From contig JAURGL010000013.1 in the NCBI GenBank assembly GCA_030833825.1, positions 1 through 19,655 of the forward strand: DNA of 19,655 nucleotides, in the 5' to 3' direction. Position 1 is the stretch's first letter. Each line of letters starts with the position of its first letter. Below are positions 6,755-15,298 of this stretch, piece by piece. This DNA is from Vulcanococcus sp. SFB_649D_100_25 (lineage in GTDB: Bacteria > Cyanobacteriota > Cyanobacteriia > PCC-6307 > Cyanobiaceae). The notes below the pieces were generated by a model, which was given only the letters and a program-made list of their open reading frames with translations, was not told where the DNA came from and searched no databases. The translations under genes and the position numbers were made by a program.

Positions 6755-8515
6755 ATGGCGGCCATCCGCTTCGGCCTGATCCAGCGCTACCTGCGTCCTT
6801 ACCGCCGCACAGTGCTGCTGGGGATCGCCGCGCTGGTGGTTGTCAACCTGTTGAGCGTCACCATCCCGCTGCTGGTGCGCGGGGTGATCGACGACATCCA
6901 GGACGGATTCACCTATACAGATGTGATCCGTCAGGCGGCCGTGATCGTGGCCCTGGCCACGGCCATGGGAGCGGTGCGCCTGATCTCGCGGATGCTGGTG
7001 TTCGGGGTCGGGCGCCAGGTGGAAGCCAACCTCAAACAACAGATCTTTGACCACATGCTCCGTCAGGAGCCGGGCTGGGTTCAGACCACGGGCAGTGGAG
7101 AGGTCATCAGCCGTGCCACCAGTGATGTGGAAAACGTGCGCCGGCTGCTGGGCTTCGCCGTTCTGAGCCTGACCAATACGGCACTGGCCTACGCCTTAAC
7201 CCTGCCGGCGATGCTGGCAATCGATCCCTGGTTGAGCCTCGCTGCCGTCGGGCTCTACCCCCTGATGCTGGTCACCGTGCGCCTGTTCGGTGGTCGGATG
7301 ATGCGGCAGCAGCGCCGCCAGCAGGAGGCTCTGGCTCAGCTGAGCGACCTGATCCAAGAGGACCTCTCCGGCATCAGCGCGATCAAGATCTACGGGCAGG
7401 AGCGGACCGAGCGGCAGGCCTTCGAGCAACGAAACCGGCGTTACCGCGATGACGCCCTCCAGTTAGCCCGCACCCGCAGCACCCTCTTTCCGCTGCTTGA
7501 GGGGATCTCCTCGATCAGCCTCCTGCTCTTGCTGGCCCTTGGCAGTGGACAGCTGGAAAGCGGACGGCTGTCGATCGGCGATCTGGTGGCGCTGATCCTG
7601 TACGTGGAGCGCCTGGTCTTCCCGACGGCCCTGCTGGGCTTCACCTTGAACACCTTCCAGACCGGTCAGGTCAGCCTGGAGCGGGTTGAGGACCTGCTGC
7701 GGCGCCAGCCCCTGATCCAGTCACCTGCCCAGGCCAAGGCCATCCCGCAGCGTCAGGGCACCCGCGCAGCTGCGATCGAGGCGCGGAACCTGTCGCTGCG
7801 CTACCCCGATGCTGAGCGCAACACCCTCGAAGGGGTGAGTTTTCAACTCAAGCCCGGTGAACTCGTCGCCCTGGTGGGGCCAGTGGGCTGCGGTAAGACC
7901 ACCCTGGCGAGGGCCTTGGGACGGATGGTGGAGGTGCCGGCCGGACAGCTCTTTATCGATGGGGTTGATCTCACCGAGCTGGACCTACCGGATCTGCGGC
8001 GCCAGGTGGCCCTGGTCCCCCAGGAGGGCTACCTGTTCACCGCCAGCCTTGCTGACAACCTGCGCTACGGCGAACCGGAAGCCAGCCAAGAGCGGGTGGA
8101 GCATGCCGCTGGGCAGGCGCGTCTAGCCGGTGATGTGCGGGGATTCCCCGATGGCTACGGCACCCTGGTGGGGGAACGGGGCATCACGCTGAGCGGGGGG
8201 CAACGCCAACGCACAGCCCTAGGCCGCGCTCTGCTTGTGGAAGCGCCATTGCTGGTGCTCGATGACGCCCTTGCCAGCGTCGACAACAACACGGCCGCCG
8301 ACATCCTGCGCTCGATCCGAGGCCAGCAGGACCGGACGGTGCTGATGATCAGCCACCAGCTGTCAGCCGCCGCAGCCTGCGATCGCATCCTGGTGCTCGA
8401 CGAGGGTCGCCTGGTGCAACAGGGGCACCACAGTGTGCTGGTGCAGCAAAGCGGCACCTACCGCAGGCTGTGGGAGCGGGAACAGGCGGAAGAACAGCTG
8501 CGCCGGGCGGCCTGA
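6755..8515 (+). CDS. ABC exporter half-transporter, MdlA-like (membrane domain fused to ATPase)
   Basis: Type IV (B-family) ABC exporter half-molecule of 586 residues; it works as a dimer in the cytoplasmic membrane. Numbering from the in-frame TTG at 6743: six transmembrane helices within about 20-300, then the ATPase domain 345-590. ATPase motifs: Walker A GPVGCGKTT (379-387), Q-loop VPQEGYLF, signature LSGGQRQR (483-490), Walker B LLVLDDALASVD and switch His538 in ISHQ. The residue after the Walker B Asp is Asp508 instead of the usual catalytic Glu, as in MdlA of the E. coli MdlA/MdlB pair, so the partner may be a second half-transporter elsewhere. I prefer the ATG at 6755 because the TAGGTT promoter-like element lies 21 nt upstream; the TTG at 6743 would add four residues. 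The substrate is unknown (drug or lipid efflux by family analogy). Confidence 0.92.
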   Translation: MAAIRFGLIQRYLRPYRRTVLLGIAALVVVNLLSVTIPLLVRGVIDDIQDGFTYTDVIRQAAVIVALATAMGAVRLISRMLVFGVGRQVEANLKQQIFDHMLRQEPGWVQTTGSGEVISRATSDVENVRRLLGFAVLSLTNTALAYALTLPAMLAIDPWLSLAAVGLYPLMLVTVRLFGGRMMRQQRRQQEALAQLSDLIQEDLSGISAIKIYGQERTERQAFEQRNRRYRDDALQLARTRSTLFPLLEGISSISLLLLLALGSGQLESGRLSIGDLVALILYVERLVFPTALLGFTLNTFQTGQVSLERVEDLLRRQPLIQSPAQAKAIPQRQGTRAAAIEARNLSLRYPDAERNTLEGVSFQLKPGELVALVGPVGCGKTTLARALGRMVEVPAGQLFIDGVDLTELDLPDLRRQVALVPQEGYLFTASLADNLRYGEPEASQERVEHAAGQARLAGDVRGFPDGYGTLVGERGITLSGGQRQRTALGRALLVEAPLLVLDDALASVDNNTAADILRSIRGQQDRTVLMISHQLSAAAACDRILVLDEGRLVQQGHHSVLVQQSGTYRRLWEREQAEEQLRRAA

Positions 8516-8595
8516 GATCACACTTCTGATACGGAGCCAGACAAGCGAGCGGACCGTGGCTTAGCTGACGGTGCTGCTCCTGCCCAGGGCTCACC

Positions 8596-8850
8596 ATGCT
8601 GACCGGCACGTCCTATCGCCTTCGCTGCACCCTCACCTTTGGCGACATCTACGGCCAGATCCTGATCTGGATGATGGTGATTTTCGTCAGCCTGGCTTCG
8701 GGTCTGGCCTTGATGGGCGCAAGCAAACCGCTGGTGGCGCTGATCGGTGTGGGCCTGATCCTGGTGCTGTCCCTGCCGTTCCTCCTGTTCGCCTTCACCA
8801 CCACCCTGCTGAACCACATCGCCCTGGATCCATCCACTGGCGATGGCTGA
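8596..8850 (+). CDS. Small membrane protein with two predicted helices, unknown function
   Basis: 84 residues from the ATG at 8596. A short polar N-terminus (MLTGTSYRLRC) is followed by two long hydrophobic stretches, about residues 20-43 (starting ILIWMMVIFVSLASGLAL) and 46-72 (starting ALIGVGLILVLSLPFLLF), joined by a short turn around ASKP. This predicts a helical hairpin in the membrane. It lies 80 nt after the ABC exporter and 30 nt before msrA on the same strand. I recall similar short proteins in other marine Synechococcus genomes, which with the clean hydrophobic pattern supports a real gene, but I cannot name a family. It could be a minor subunit or partner of a neighbouring membrane system; nothing in the sequence shows this. 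Confidence 0.72.
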   Translation: MLTGTSYRLRCTLTFGDIYGQILIWMMVIFVSLASGLALMGASKPLVALIGVGLILVLSLPFLLFAFTTTLLNHIALDPSTGDG

Positions 8851-8856
8851 GCTTCC

Positions 8857-8862
8857 TAGGCT
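8857..8862 (+). promoter_or_regulatory. TAGGCT element, likely -10 of msrA
   Basis: CCTAGGCT sits just after the stop of the small membrane protein gene and ends 18 nt before the GTG at 8881. It is the same type of element as those before the ABC exporter, bcp and sds, and it supports a GTG start for msrA rather than the ATG at 8905. Confidence 0.35.
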
Positions 8863-8880
8863 CCAGCGACCTGCAGGGCT

Positions 8881-9642
8881 GTGGTGTTCGGACTGTTTCA
8901 GGGGATGACTGGCTCCAAATCCAACTTGGTTTCTCCCGAGGCAGCCCTGCCGGGCCGCTCCACACCGATCCGAACGGCCGAGCGCCATGCCGTCCTCGGG
9001 TCCGCCCTGAAGGCTCCCCTGAGCACCAGCCAGCAGGAGGCGTTGTTTGGATGCGGTTGCTTCTGGGGTGCTGAGAAGGGCTTCTGGAGACTCCCTGGGG
9101 TGATCACGACCGCGGTGGGCTACGCCGGCGGGTTCACCCCCAACCCGAGCTACGAGGAGGTCTGCTCCGGCCGCACCGGACACACCGAAGTGGTGCGCGT
9201 GGTCTGGGACATCAATGCCATTGATTTCAGCGACCTGCTGAAACTGTTCTGGGAGTGCCACAACCCAACCCAGGGCATGGCCCAGGGGAATGACAGCGGG
9301 ACCCAGTACCGCTCCGCGATCTACGTGGACGACGCCGATCTGCTGGAACGCGCCATCGCCTCACGAGATCGCTACCAAGCCCTGCTCAACGCGGCGGGAC
9401 GTGGAGCTATCACAACCGAGATCGAAGCCCAGAAACCGTTTTTCTTTGCTGAGGACTACCACCAGCAGTACCTCGCCCGGCCGGGGAGTCGCCCCTACTG
9501 CTCCGCCCAACCCCAGGGCGTTCTGCTGGATGAGCAGTGGGCAGGATGCGCCTTCAAGCTCCCGGCCAGGGTCTGGTCCCATTACGACTGGAGCATTAAT
9601 CACTGCGTCCTGCGCGGTGACAACAGCCCGATTGCCCTTTAA
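8881..9642 (+). CDS. msrA: Peptide-methionine (S)-S-oxide reductase MsrA
   Basis: Reduces methionine-S-sulfoxide in proteins and free methionine, a cytoplasmic oxidative-damage repair enzyme recycled by thioredoxin. The reading frame gives 253 residues with the catalytic loop FGCGCFWGAE (nucleophile Cys60), then VGYAGG, the GRTGHTEVVRVVWD block, PTQGMAQGNDSGTQYRSAIY, and PFFFAEDYHQQYL. The Cys at 58, two residues before the nucleophile, is an extra one. A Cys near the C-terminus (NHCVLRGD) is a candidate resolving residue. The start is uncertain: two GTG codons (8881, 8884) or the ATG at 8905. The N-terminal segment SNLVSPEAALPGRS resembles cyanobacterial homologues and is present with all three starts. 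The gene probably has its own promoter and is followed 38 nt later by a small envelope-type gene. Confidence 0.95.
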   Translation: MVFGLFQGMTGSKSNLVSPEAALPGRSTPIRTAERHAVLGSALKAPLSTSQQEALFGCGCFWGAEKGFWRLPGVITTAVGYAGGFTPNPSYEEVCSGRTGHTEVVRVVWDINAIDFSDLLKLFWECHNPTQGMAQGNDSGTQYRSAIYVDDADLLERAIASRDRYQALLNAAGRGAITTEIEAQKPFFFAEDYHQQYLARPGSRPYCSAQPQGVLLDEQWAGCAFKLPARVWSHYDWSINHCVLRGDNSPIAL

Positions 9643-9680
9643 GCACCGACCTGGGATCATCCATCTGTGATCAGCCCGTC

Positions 9681-9977
9681 GTGATCCCCCTTTTGGCCCT
9701 GGTTTTGGCACAGGCGATGCAGTCCCCCTGGTGGGAGGACTACGCCATCAAAGACAGCTATCTGTGCAACGACAAAGGCACCCTGGTGCTCGAGCGCAAT
9801 CAATCCCAGGCCTCATTGATCACGGGGCGTTTCCGCCGCACCTTCTTTCGCCAGGACAGCAGTGAGCCTGGAGTTCGCTACAGCAGTGACGGTATGGATC
9901 TGATCCTGAGGGGCGATGAGCTCACCTTGGAGCAACTGCCCATGCGCATGCAATGTCAACGGGTCGATCAGGTCTGA
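9681..9977 (+). CDS. Putative secreted small protein, MliC-like fold
   Basis: 98 residues from a GTG at 9681 (no in-frame ATG upstream). A short hydrophobic N-terminus, IPLLALVLAQAMQ, could be a signal peptide, though it lacks the usual basic residue. The rest has two cysteines: YLCNDKGTLVLERN near the start and MRMQCQ near the end. Between them are ASLITG, GVRYSSDGMDLILRG and DELTLEQL. The order Y-x-C, G-x-x-L, G-x-x-Y, G-D-E/L, C resembles lysozyme inhibitors of the MliC/PliC type, small eight-stranded barrels with one disulphide. That is a pattern resemblance only. Its stop overlaps the next gene's ATG (TGATG), so translation is likely coupled. It is a real gene by context and composition; the function is open. 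Confidence 0.65.
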   Translation: MIPLLALVLAQAMQSPWWEDYAIKDSYLCNDKGTLVLERNQSQASLITGRFRRTFFRQDSSEPGVRYSSDGMDLILRGDELTLEQLPMRMQCQRVDQV

Positions 9978-10168
9978 TGAATCCACTCCCTGATCGCACC
10001 GTGATTGTGGGCATCCTCGCGACCGTGGGGGTGGTGTTTGCGCTGGTGTTCTGGTTTGTCCGCCTCTCTCCCAGCGTGGACCCGCCGATGCTCTGGAAAG
10101 AACAACCGCGCCTGGAGGCACCGATCAAGCCGGCCAATGGGTCCAACAGACCGGGCTCTCTGATCTGA
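9977..10168 (+). CDS. Single-pass membrane protein, unknown function
   Basis: 63 residues starting MNPLPDRTVIVGIL at the ATG of a TGATG overlap with the preceding gene. The frame is open to an ATG at 9953, but the overlap start is the natural coupled one. One hydrophobic helix (about residues 8-28, TVIVGILATVGVVFALVF) is followed by a short Pro/Arg/Lys-containing tail (DPPMLWKEQPRLEAPIKP). No cysteines and no known motif. It sits in the middle of a three-gene run and ends 5 nt before the next gene, so all three are probably one transcript. No family recognised. Confidence 0.6.
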   Translation: MNPLPDRTVIVGILATVGVVFALVFWFVRLSPSVDPPMLWKEQPRLEAPIKPANGSNRPGSLI

Positions 10169-10173
10169 CGGGG

Positions 10174-10599
10174 TTGGCGTCCTTGAACACACCCTTTGGG
10201 AGCGAGCGGCAGTTGCGGAACAATGGCCACGGCCCATCAGAAGAACCCAGCGTCATCGCCAACGAGGATCTCTCACCAACGCAACGCCAGTTGCACCCGC
10301 TACCGCGCGGGCTCGTTGAGCTGTACGGGCTGCTGGCCGTGCTGTTCGTTCTCGTGCCCGAGTGGATGGCCGACGGAGCCCTGGCGGGCTTCCGCTCCGG
10401 CCGGCGGGGCAGCGACTTGCCGATGACCACCATGGCCTGGCAAAGGGTTCCTGAACTGCGCCTCGCGTCGATGAATCTGCGGCAGCTACGCAGCCTCGCC
10501 TCGGAGCTGCGTCTCTTGGGTTATGGGGGTCTGAACCGCGATCAACTGAGCCGTCGCCTCCTGCGCAGAATCAAGGCCAGACGCGGGAAAGCGCTGTGA
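10174..10599 (+). CDS. Putative membrane-anchored protein with C-terminal Rho-N/SAP-like helices
   Basis: 141 residues from a TTG at 10174; a second TTG at 10183 is also possible, and no ATG or GTG occurs early in the frame. After a polar N-terminus of about 45 residues there is a short hydrophobic stretch (LVELYGLLAVLFVLVPEW, about 47-64), long enough for a weak single helix. The C-terminus from about residue 95 reads LASMNLRQLRSLASELRLLG, then YGGLNRDQLSRRLLRRIKAR. Its two helices with the L-x-x-L-A-x-E-L and G-L-x-x-x-x-L pattern resemble the Rho N-terminal or SAP/LEM-type nucleic-acid-binding fold, and it is very basic. Such short domains are found at the ends of several cyanobacterial proteins. 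The gene starts 5 nt after its neighbour and ends 15 nt before tRNA-Pro. Nucleic-acid binding at the membrane is inference. Confidence 0.65.
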   Translation: MASLNTPFGSERQLRNNGHGPSEEPSVIANEDLSPTQRQLHPLPRGLVELYGLLAVLFVLVPEWMADGALAGFRSGRRGSDLPMTTMAWQRVPELRLASMNLRQLRSLASELRLLGYGGLNRDQLSRRLLRRIKARRGKAL

Positions 10600-10614
10600 T
10601 AACTTCTTTCTCGC

Positions 10615-10688
10615 CGGGGCGTAGCGCAGCTTGGTAGCGCACCACTTTGGGGTAGTGGGGGTCGTGGGTTCAAATCCCGCCGCTCCGA
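10615..10688 (+). tRNA. tRNA-Pro, anticodon GGG
   Basis: A complete cloverleaf can be drawn. Acceptor stem CGGGGCG (10615-10621) pairs with CGCTCCG (10681-10687), with one G-U pair. The D-stem is GCGC/GCGC around AGCTTGGTA. The anticodon stem CCACT/AGTGG encloses loop TTGGGGT, giving anticodon GGG, which reads CCC and CCU. The variable loop is GGGTC, and the T-arm GTGGG/CCCGC has loop TTCAAAT. The discriminator base is A10688; CCA is not encoded. The sequence TGATAACTT just upstream, overlapping the stop of the preceding gene, is a plausible -10. Confidence 0.97.
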
Positions 10689-10711
10689 TTTGATCACCGG
10701 CAACTTCCGCC

Positions 10712-10742
10712 AAAACCACCTCCCCCAGAGGTGGTTTTTTTG
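10712..10742 (+). terminator. Rho-independent terminator after tRNA-Pro
   Basis: Stem ACCACCTC (10715-10722) pairs with GAGGTGGT (10728-10735) around a CCCCA loop. It is extended by A:T pairs on both sides and followed by a run of T to 10741. On the other strand the T-run is only about four bases, so it would terminate the small minus-strand gene at 10782 only weakly. Confidence 0.88.
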
Positions 10743-10781
10743 TGCCTGGGCTCGAACGCCTCCACGCCCAGCGCCTTCGGA

Positions 10782-11030
10782 TCACTCCAATCGGGTCTGG
10801 ACCCGATAGCTCTCGAGCCAGCGATTGACACGGCCCCGCAGGGAAGGGGGCACCTCCTCCAACAACTGGGACAACTCCAACGCGGCGAGGCGCTTCAAAT
10901 CCCGCACATCGACATGCCAGAGAGCCTCCGCCTCACGAATCAATCGCGCCCAGGTCCGGGTGTTTTGCCAGCGCTGCACTGTGCTGGTGGCGCAGGGCCG
11001 ATAGGGCCTGCCCCTCGCTTTCGGTGTCAT
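10782..11030 (-). CDS. Small basic protein, unknown function
   Basis: 82 residues beginning MTPKARGRPYRPCATSTVQR. It is rich in Arg and Trp (QRWQNTRTWARLIREAEALW) and predicted to be mostly helical, with a second half LELSQLLEEVPPSLRGRVNRW. No signal peptide, membrane helix or cysteine cluster. It lies 89 nt after the exonuclease gene on the same strand and ends about 40 nt from the tRNA-Pro terminator hairpin, whose reverse face could act weakly as its terminator. I have an impression of similar short proteins in other picocyanobacteria but cannot name a family. Its basic character fits RNA or DNA contact (inference). It could be a false call, but the amino-acid pattern is more protein-like than the antisense frames here. 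Confidence 0.55.
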   Translation of the reverse strand: MTPKARGRPYRPCATSTVQRWQNTRTWARLIREAEALWHVDVRDLKRLAALELSQLLEEVPPSLRGRVNRWLESYRVQTRLE

Positions 11031-11119
11031 GACATAGGCCTAACGGCACCATCAACCTTGGGAAAGGCCATCAGGCAGTGGAACAAATGGCAGGTTCCGC
11101 TTCCTGTTGCTGAAGCAAA

Positions 11120-11974
11120 TCAGGCGCTTTGGCGCTGAGGGCTCTCGTCCGCAGGAACCACCGGGAAGTCGAGCAGGGTCACTTCGCGCTCCGAAAGGCG
11201 CCGGCTCCAGGCTCCACTGATGGGCTCGTTCCAACGGAAGCCCGCCTCCCGGGCCCTATGGCGTTCCTCATAGGAAAGGCGGGCCCGGTAGAGGCGCCTG
11301 GGCTCCATCCCCTGCGCCAGCAGGCCCTCGAGATCCACACAACGCTCAAACACCTGAGCGAGGTAGATGCAATCGGTGAGGGCGCGGTGGGCAGCCCAGA
11401 CCGGCACGCCATAGGCAAGGGCCAGATCACGCACCGAAGGGTTGGAGCGCAGATGGCGATCCGCAGGCCAGCGGATGTCCTCCATGCTGCAGAGCCAGGG
11501 CTTGGCCAAAGCAGGCAACACGCCCGAGCCAAACCACTGCTTGTCAAAGGCAGCGTTGTGGGCCACCAACAGATCTGACGCCTCCACCATCGCCTCAAAG
11601 CAGGCCAGAGCGGGCTGCCAGGGTTGCGGGCGTTGGGTCAGGGCAGGAGCGATGCCGTTGACCACTTCTGCCGGGTTGTGCCCGCAGGGGAGGAGGAACG
11701 ACACCTGGCTGAGTACCGAACGATCCGGGACCGAAAACAGGACGGCGCCCACCTCGATGCACTGATCCCGTTCTGGATTGAGGCCAGTGGTCTCCGTATC
11801 GAGGATCAACAGGGTGCTCACGCCATCAGCCTCCTGTCCAGCAACCGGTGCGACAGCGTCGGTGGGAGCGGCAGCCGGTGGGGCCTGGTCCACGGGAGCC
11901 CCCACCAGGGAGAGGAGATCCGCCTGCTCCCAACTCGATTGCGGAAGTGGTGTGGCGTCAGCGCCTTCGCTCAT
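11120..11974 (-). CDS. DEDDh 3'-5' exonuclease (DnaQ-like) with extra C-terminal module
   Basis: Exonuclease of the DNA polymerase III epsilon/RNase T superfamily, 284 residues. The active site is complete: Asp59/Glu61 in LDTETTGL (ExoI), Asp144 in HNAAFDKQW (ExoII), and His196/Asp201 in AAHRALTDC (ExoIII, the DEDDh type). Residues 1-52 are an Ala/Pro-rich linker after MSEGADAT and are probably disordered. After the nuclease domain (to about 220) there is LSYEERHRAREAGFRW followed by SGAWSRRLSEREV. This Ala-x-x-x-G-F-R-W ... W pattern is found in short C-terminal add-ons of other proteins (DUF5710-like). It is not in an obvious operon: it is divergent from bcp, with a 77-nt gap. It is probably a stand-alone DNA repair or RNA-processing nuclease rather than the replicative proofreader; the substrate is not known. 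Confidence 0.88.
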   Translation of the reverse strand: MSEGADATPLPQSSWEQADLLSLVGAPVDQAPPAAAPTDAVAPVAGQEADGVSTLLILDTETTGLNPERDQCIEVGAVLFSVPDRSVLSQVSFLLPCGHNPAEVVNGIAPALTQRPQPWQPALACFEAMVEASDLLVAHNAAFDKQWFGSGVLPALAKPWLCSMEDIRWPADRHLRSNPSVRDLALAYGVPVWAAHRALTDCIYLAQVFERCVDLEGLLAQGMEPRRLYRARLSYEERHRAREAGFRWNEPISGAWSRRLSEREVTLLDFPVVPADESPQRQSA

Positions 11975-12020
11975 CGACAGCCCAGTGCTGCGCCCATGAT
12001 CCCAGCCCGAAGCAGGGGCT

Positions 12021-12030
12021 GCCTAGGGTT
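12021..12030 (+). promoter_or_regulatory. GCCTAGGGTT element, likely -10 of bcp
   Basis: TAGGGT (12024-12029) ends 22 nt before the TTG start of bcp. CCTAGG is palindromic, and the divergent exonuclease gene begins about 48 nt to the left, so both directions may use it. The role is inferred from recurrence at the same spacing before other genes in the window. Confidence 0.4.
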
Positions 12031-12051
12031 CGAAGAACTGTTTCCATCCCC

Positions 12052-12516
12052 TTGGCCCAGGCCCTCAGCAGCGGAGATCGCGCCCCCCTGATCGCCCTCA
12101 CCGACCAGAACGGCAGCGAGCGTTGCAGCGATCAACTGCAAGGCAAGTCCCTGGTGCTGTTCTTCTATCCCAAGGACGACACCCCCGGCTGCACGATGGA
12201 GGCCTGTGCCTTCCGGGACAGCTATGCCGACCTGCAGGCCCTGGGGGCCGAGGTCTGGGGCGTGAGCGGCGATGACGCCACCAGCCACCAGCGCTTCGCG
12301 CAGCGCCACAACCTGCCCTTCCCGTTGCTGGTTGATCGGGGCAATCAGTTGCGCAAGGCCTTCGGCGTGCCGAGCGTGCTTGGTCTGCTGCCGGGTCGCG
12401 TCACCTACGTGATCGATCCGGACGGGGTGATCCGCCACGTCTTCAACAACCTGCTGGATGGTCCGGCCCACCGCCGTGAAGCGCTGGACTGCCTGAAACG
12501 CATTCAGGCCCCATGA
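12052..12516 (+). CDS. bcp: Peroxiredoxin Q / bacterioferritin comigratory protein
   Basis: Thiol peroxidase reducing hydrogen and organic peroxides with electrons from thioredoxin. From the TTG at 12052 it has 154 residues, the normal size. The active-site loop DDTPGCTMEACAFRD carries peroxidatic Cys47 and resolving Cys52, the atypical two-cysteine spacing of PrxQ. Also seen: VLFFYPKDDTPG, VWGVSGDD, FPLLVDRGNQLRKAFGVP and VTYVIDPDGVIRHVFNN. The open frame continues upstream to 11848, but that part lies antisense to the exonuclease gene and is not protein-like. A promoter-like element 22 nt before the TTG supports the short start. The stop overlaps the next ATG (ATGA), so the hydrolase gene is translationally coupled. 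Confidence 0.94.
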   Translation: MAQALSSGDRAPLIALTDQNGSERCSDQLQGKSLVLFFYPKDDTPGCTMEACAFRDSYADLQALGAEVWGVSGDDATSHQRFAQRHNLPFPLLVDRGNQLRKAFGVPSVLGLLPGRVTYVIDPDGVIRHVFNNLLDGPAHRREALDCLKRIQAP

Positions 12517-13223
12517 ACTGGCGCCAGCGGGGGAGCCTCTGGTGCCTCAGTCCGGCCAGGACGCGTGGGCTGGTGGAATTCATCGGCGGCAGCTACCTGG
12601 CCGCGACACCACAGATCTCTTATCGGCGCTTCCTGGAGGCCCTGGCGAACCAGGGTCTGTTGGTTCATGCCTGGAGTTACGTCCCTGGATTTGATCACCA
12701 GGCCCAGGCCAACAGTGCCTGGAAGTCGTTTCGCCAATGCCGGGATCCTGGAGCCGGTACCCCCCTGCGCCTGGGCCACAGCCTCGGCTGCAAGCTTCAC
12801 CTGCTGGCCCCGGATAACGGACGCAACTGCAGCGGGTTGGCGGCGTTGAGCTTCAACAACTTTTCGGCTGAACGCTCCGTGCCGCTGTTGGCAGAACTGG
12901 GGCCGCGTCTGGGGGTGACCAGCGAGTTCAGCCCTTCCCCCCAGGAGACATTGGCCCTGGTGGGCAGCAACTACCAGCAAGCCCGCAACCTGCTGGTGCG
13001 GTTTCGGCGCGACAGCCTGGATCAAAGCGCGCGGCTACTTGAGGTCCTCCAGGGGCGCCAAGGCGATCAGTCGTCCCTCCTCGAGAGACCAGGGGATCAC
13101 CTCAGCCCAGCCAGTGCGGGGCTGAGGCAGAACCTCCTCGGGAGTTGGGCCGATGACCAGAACCGCCAGCTGGAGATGGAGCAGCTGGCGGCCCAGATCT
13201 GTGACTGGTGGCTGGGGAACTAA
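12513..13223 (+). CDS. DUF1350 family alpha/beta-hydrolase-like protein
   Basis: 236 residues with an N-terminal RTRGLVEFIGGSYLAATPQ strand and SYRRFLEALANQGLLVHAW, as in DUF1350 proteins of cyanobacteria and plastids. LRLGHSLGCKLHLLAP (about 85-100) resembles a hydrolase nucleophile elbow (G-H-S-L-G), with Ser as candidate nucleophile. Later landmarks are LSFNNFSAERSVPLL, EFSPSPQETLALV, LVRFRRDSLDQS (candidate Asp) and GDHLSPASAGL (candidate His). The set fits a Ser-Asp-His triad, but no substrate is known for this family. It starts within the bcp stop (ATGA), so the two are co-translated, and it ends one base from the converging acs stop. Confidence 0.88.
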   Translation: MNWRQRGSLWCLSPARTRGLVEFIGGSYLAATPQISYRRFLEALANQGLLVHAWSYVPGFDHQAQANSAWKSFRQCRDPGAGTPLRLGHSLGCKLHLLAPDNGRNCSGLAALSFNNFSAERSVPLLAELGPRLGVTSEFSPSPQETLALVGSNYQQARNLLVRFRRDSLDQSARLLEVLQGRQGDQSSLLERPGDHLSPASAGLRQNLLGSWADDQNRQLEMEQLAAQICDWWLGN

Positions 13224-13224
13224 C

Positions 13225-15195
<1,971 letters not shown>

Positions 15196-15298
15196 GGGGC
15201 GGCAAGGAAGGCAATTCGCCCATTCAAGCGAGGAAAAAGGCACTGCTGCATCGCTGTAACGCTGCTGCAGGGATGGGCCTCTGGATCAGGATGGTGAG

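Noticed and set aside
11848..12051. Upstream extension of the bcp frame by 68 codons
   Set aside because: It runs antisense through the exonuclease gene, is not protein-like, and a promoter-like element lies between it and the TTG start of the normal-length protein.
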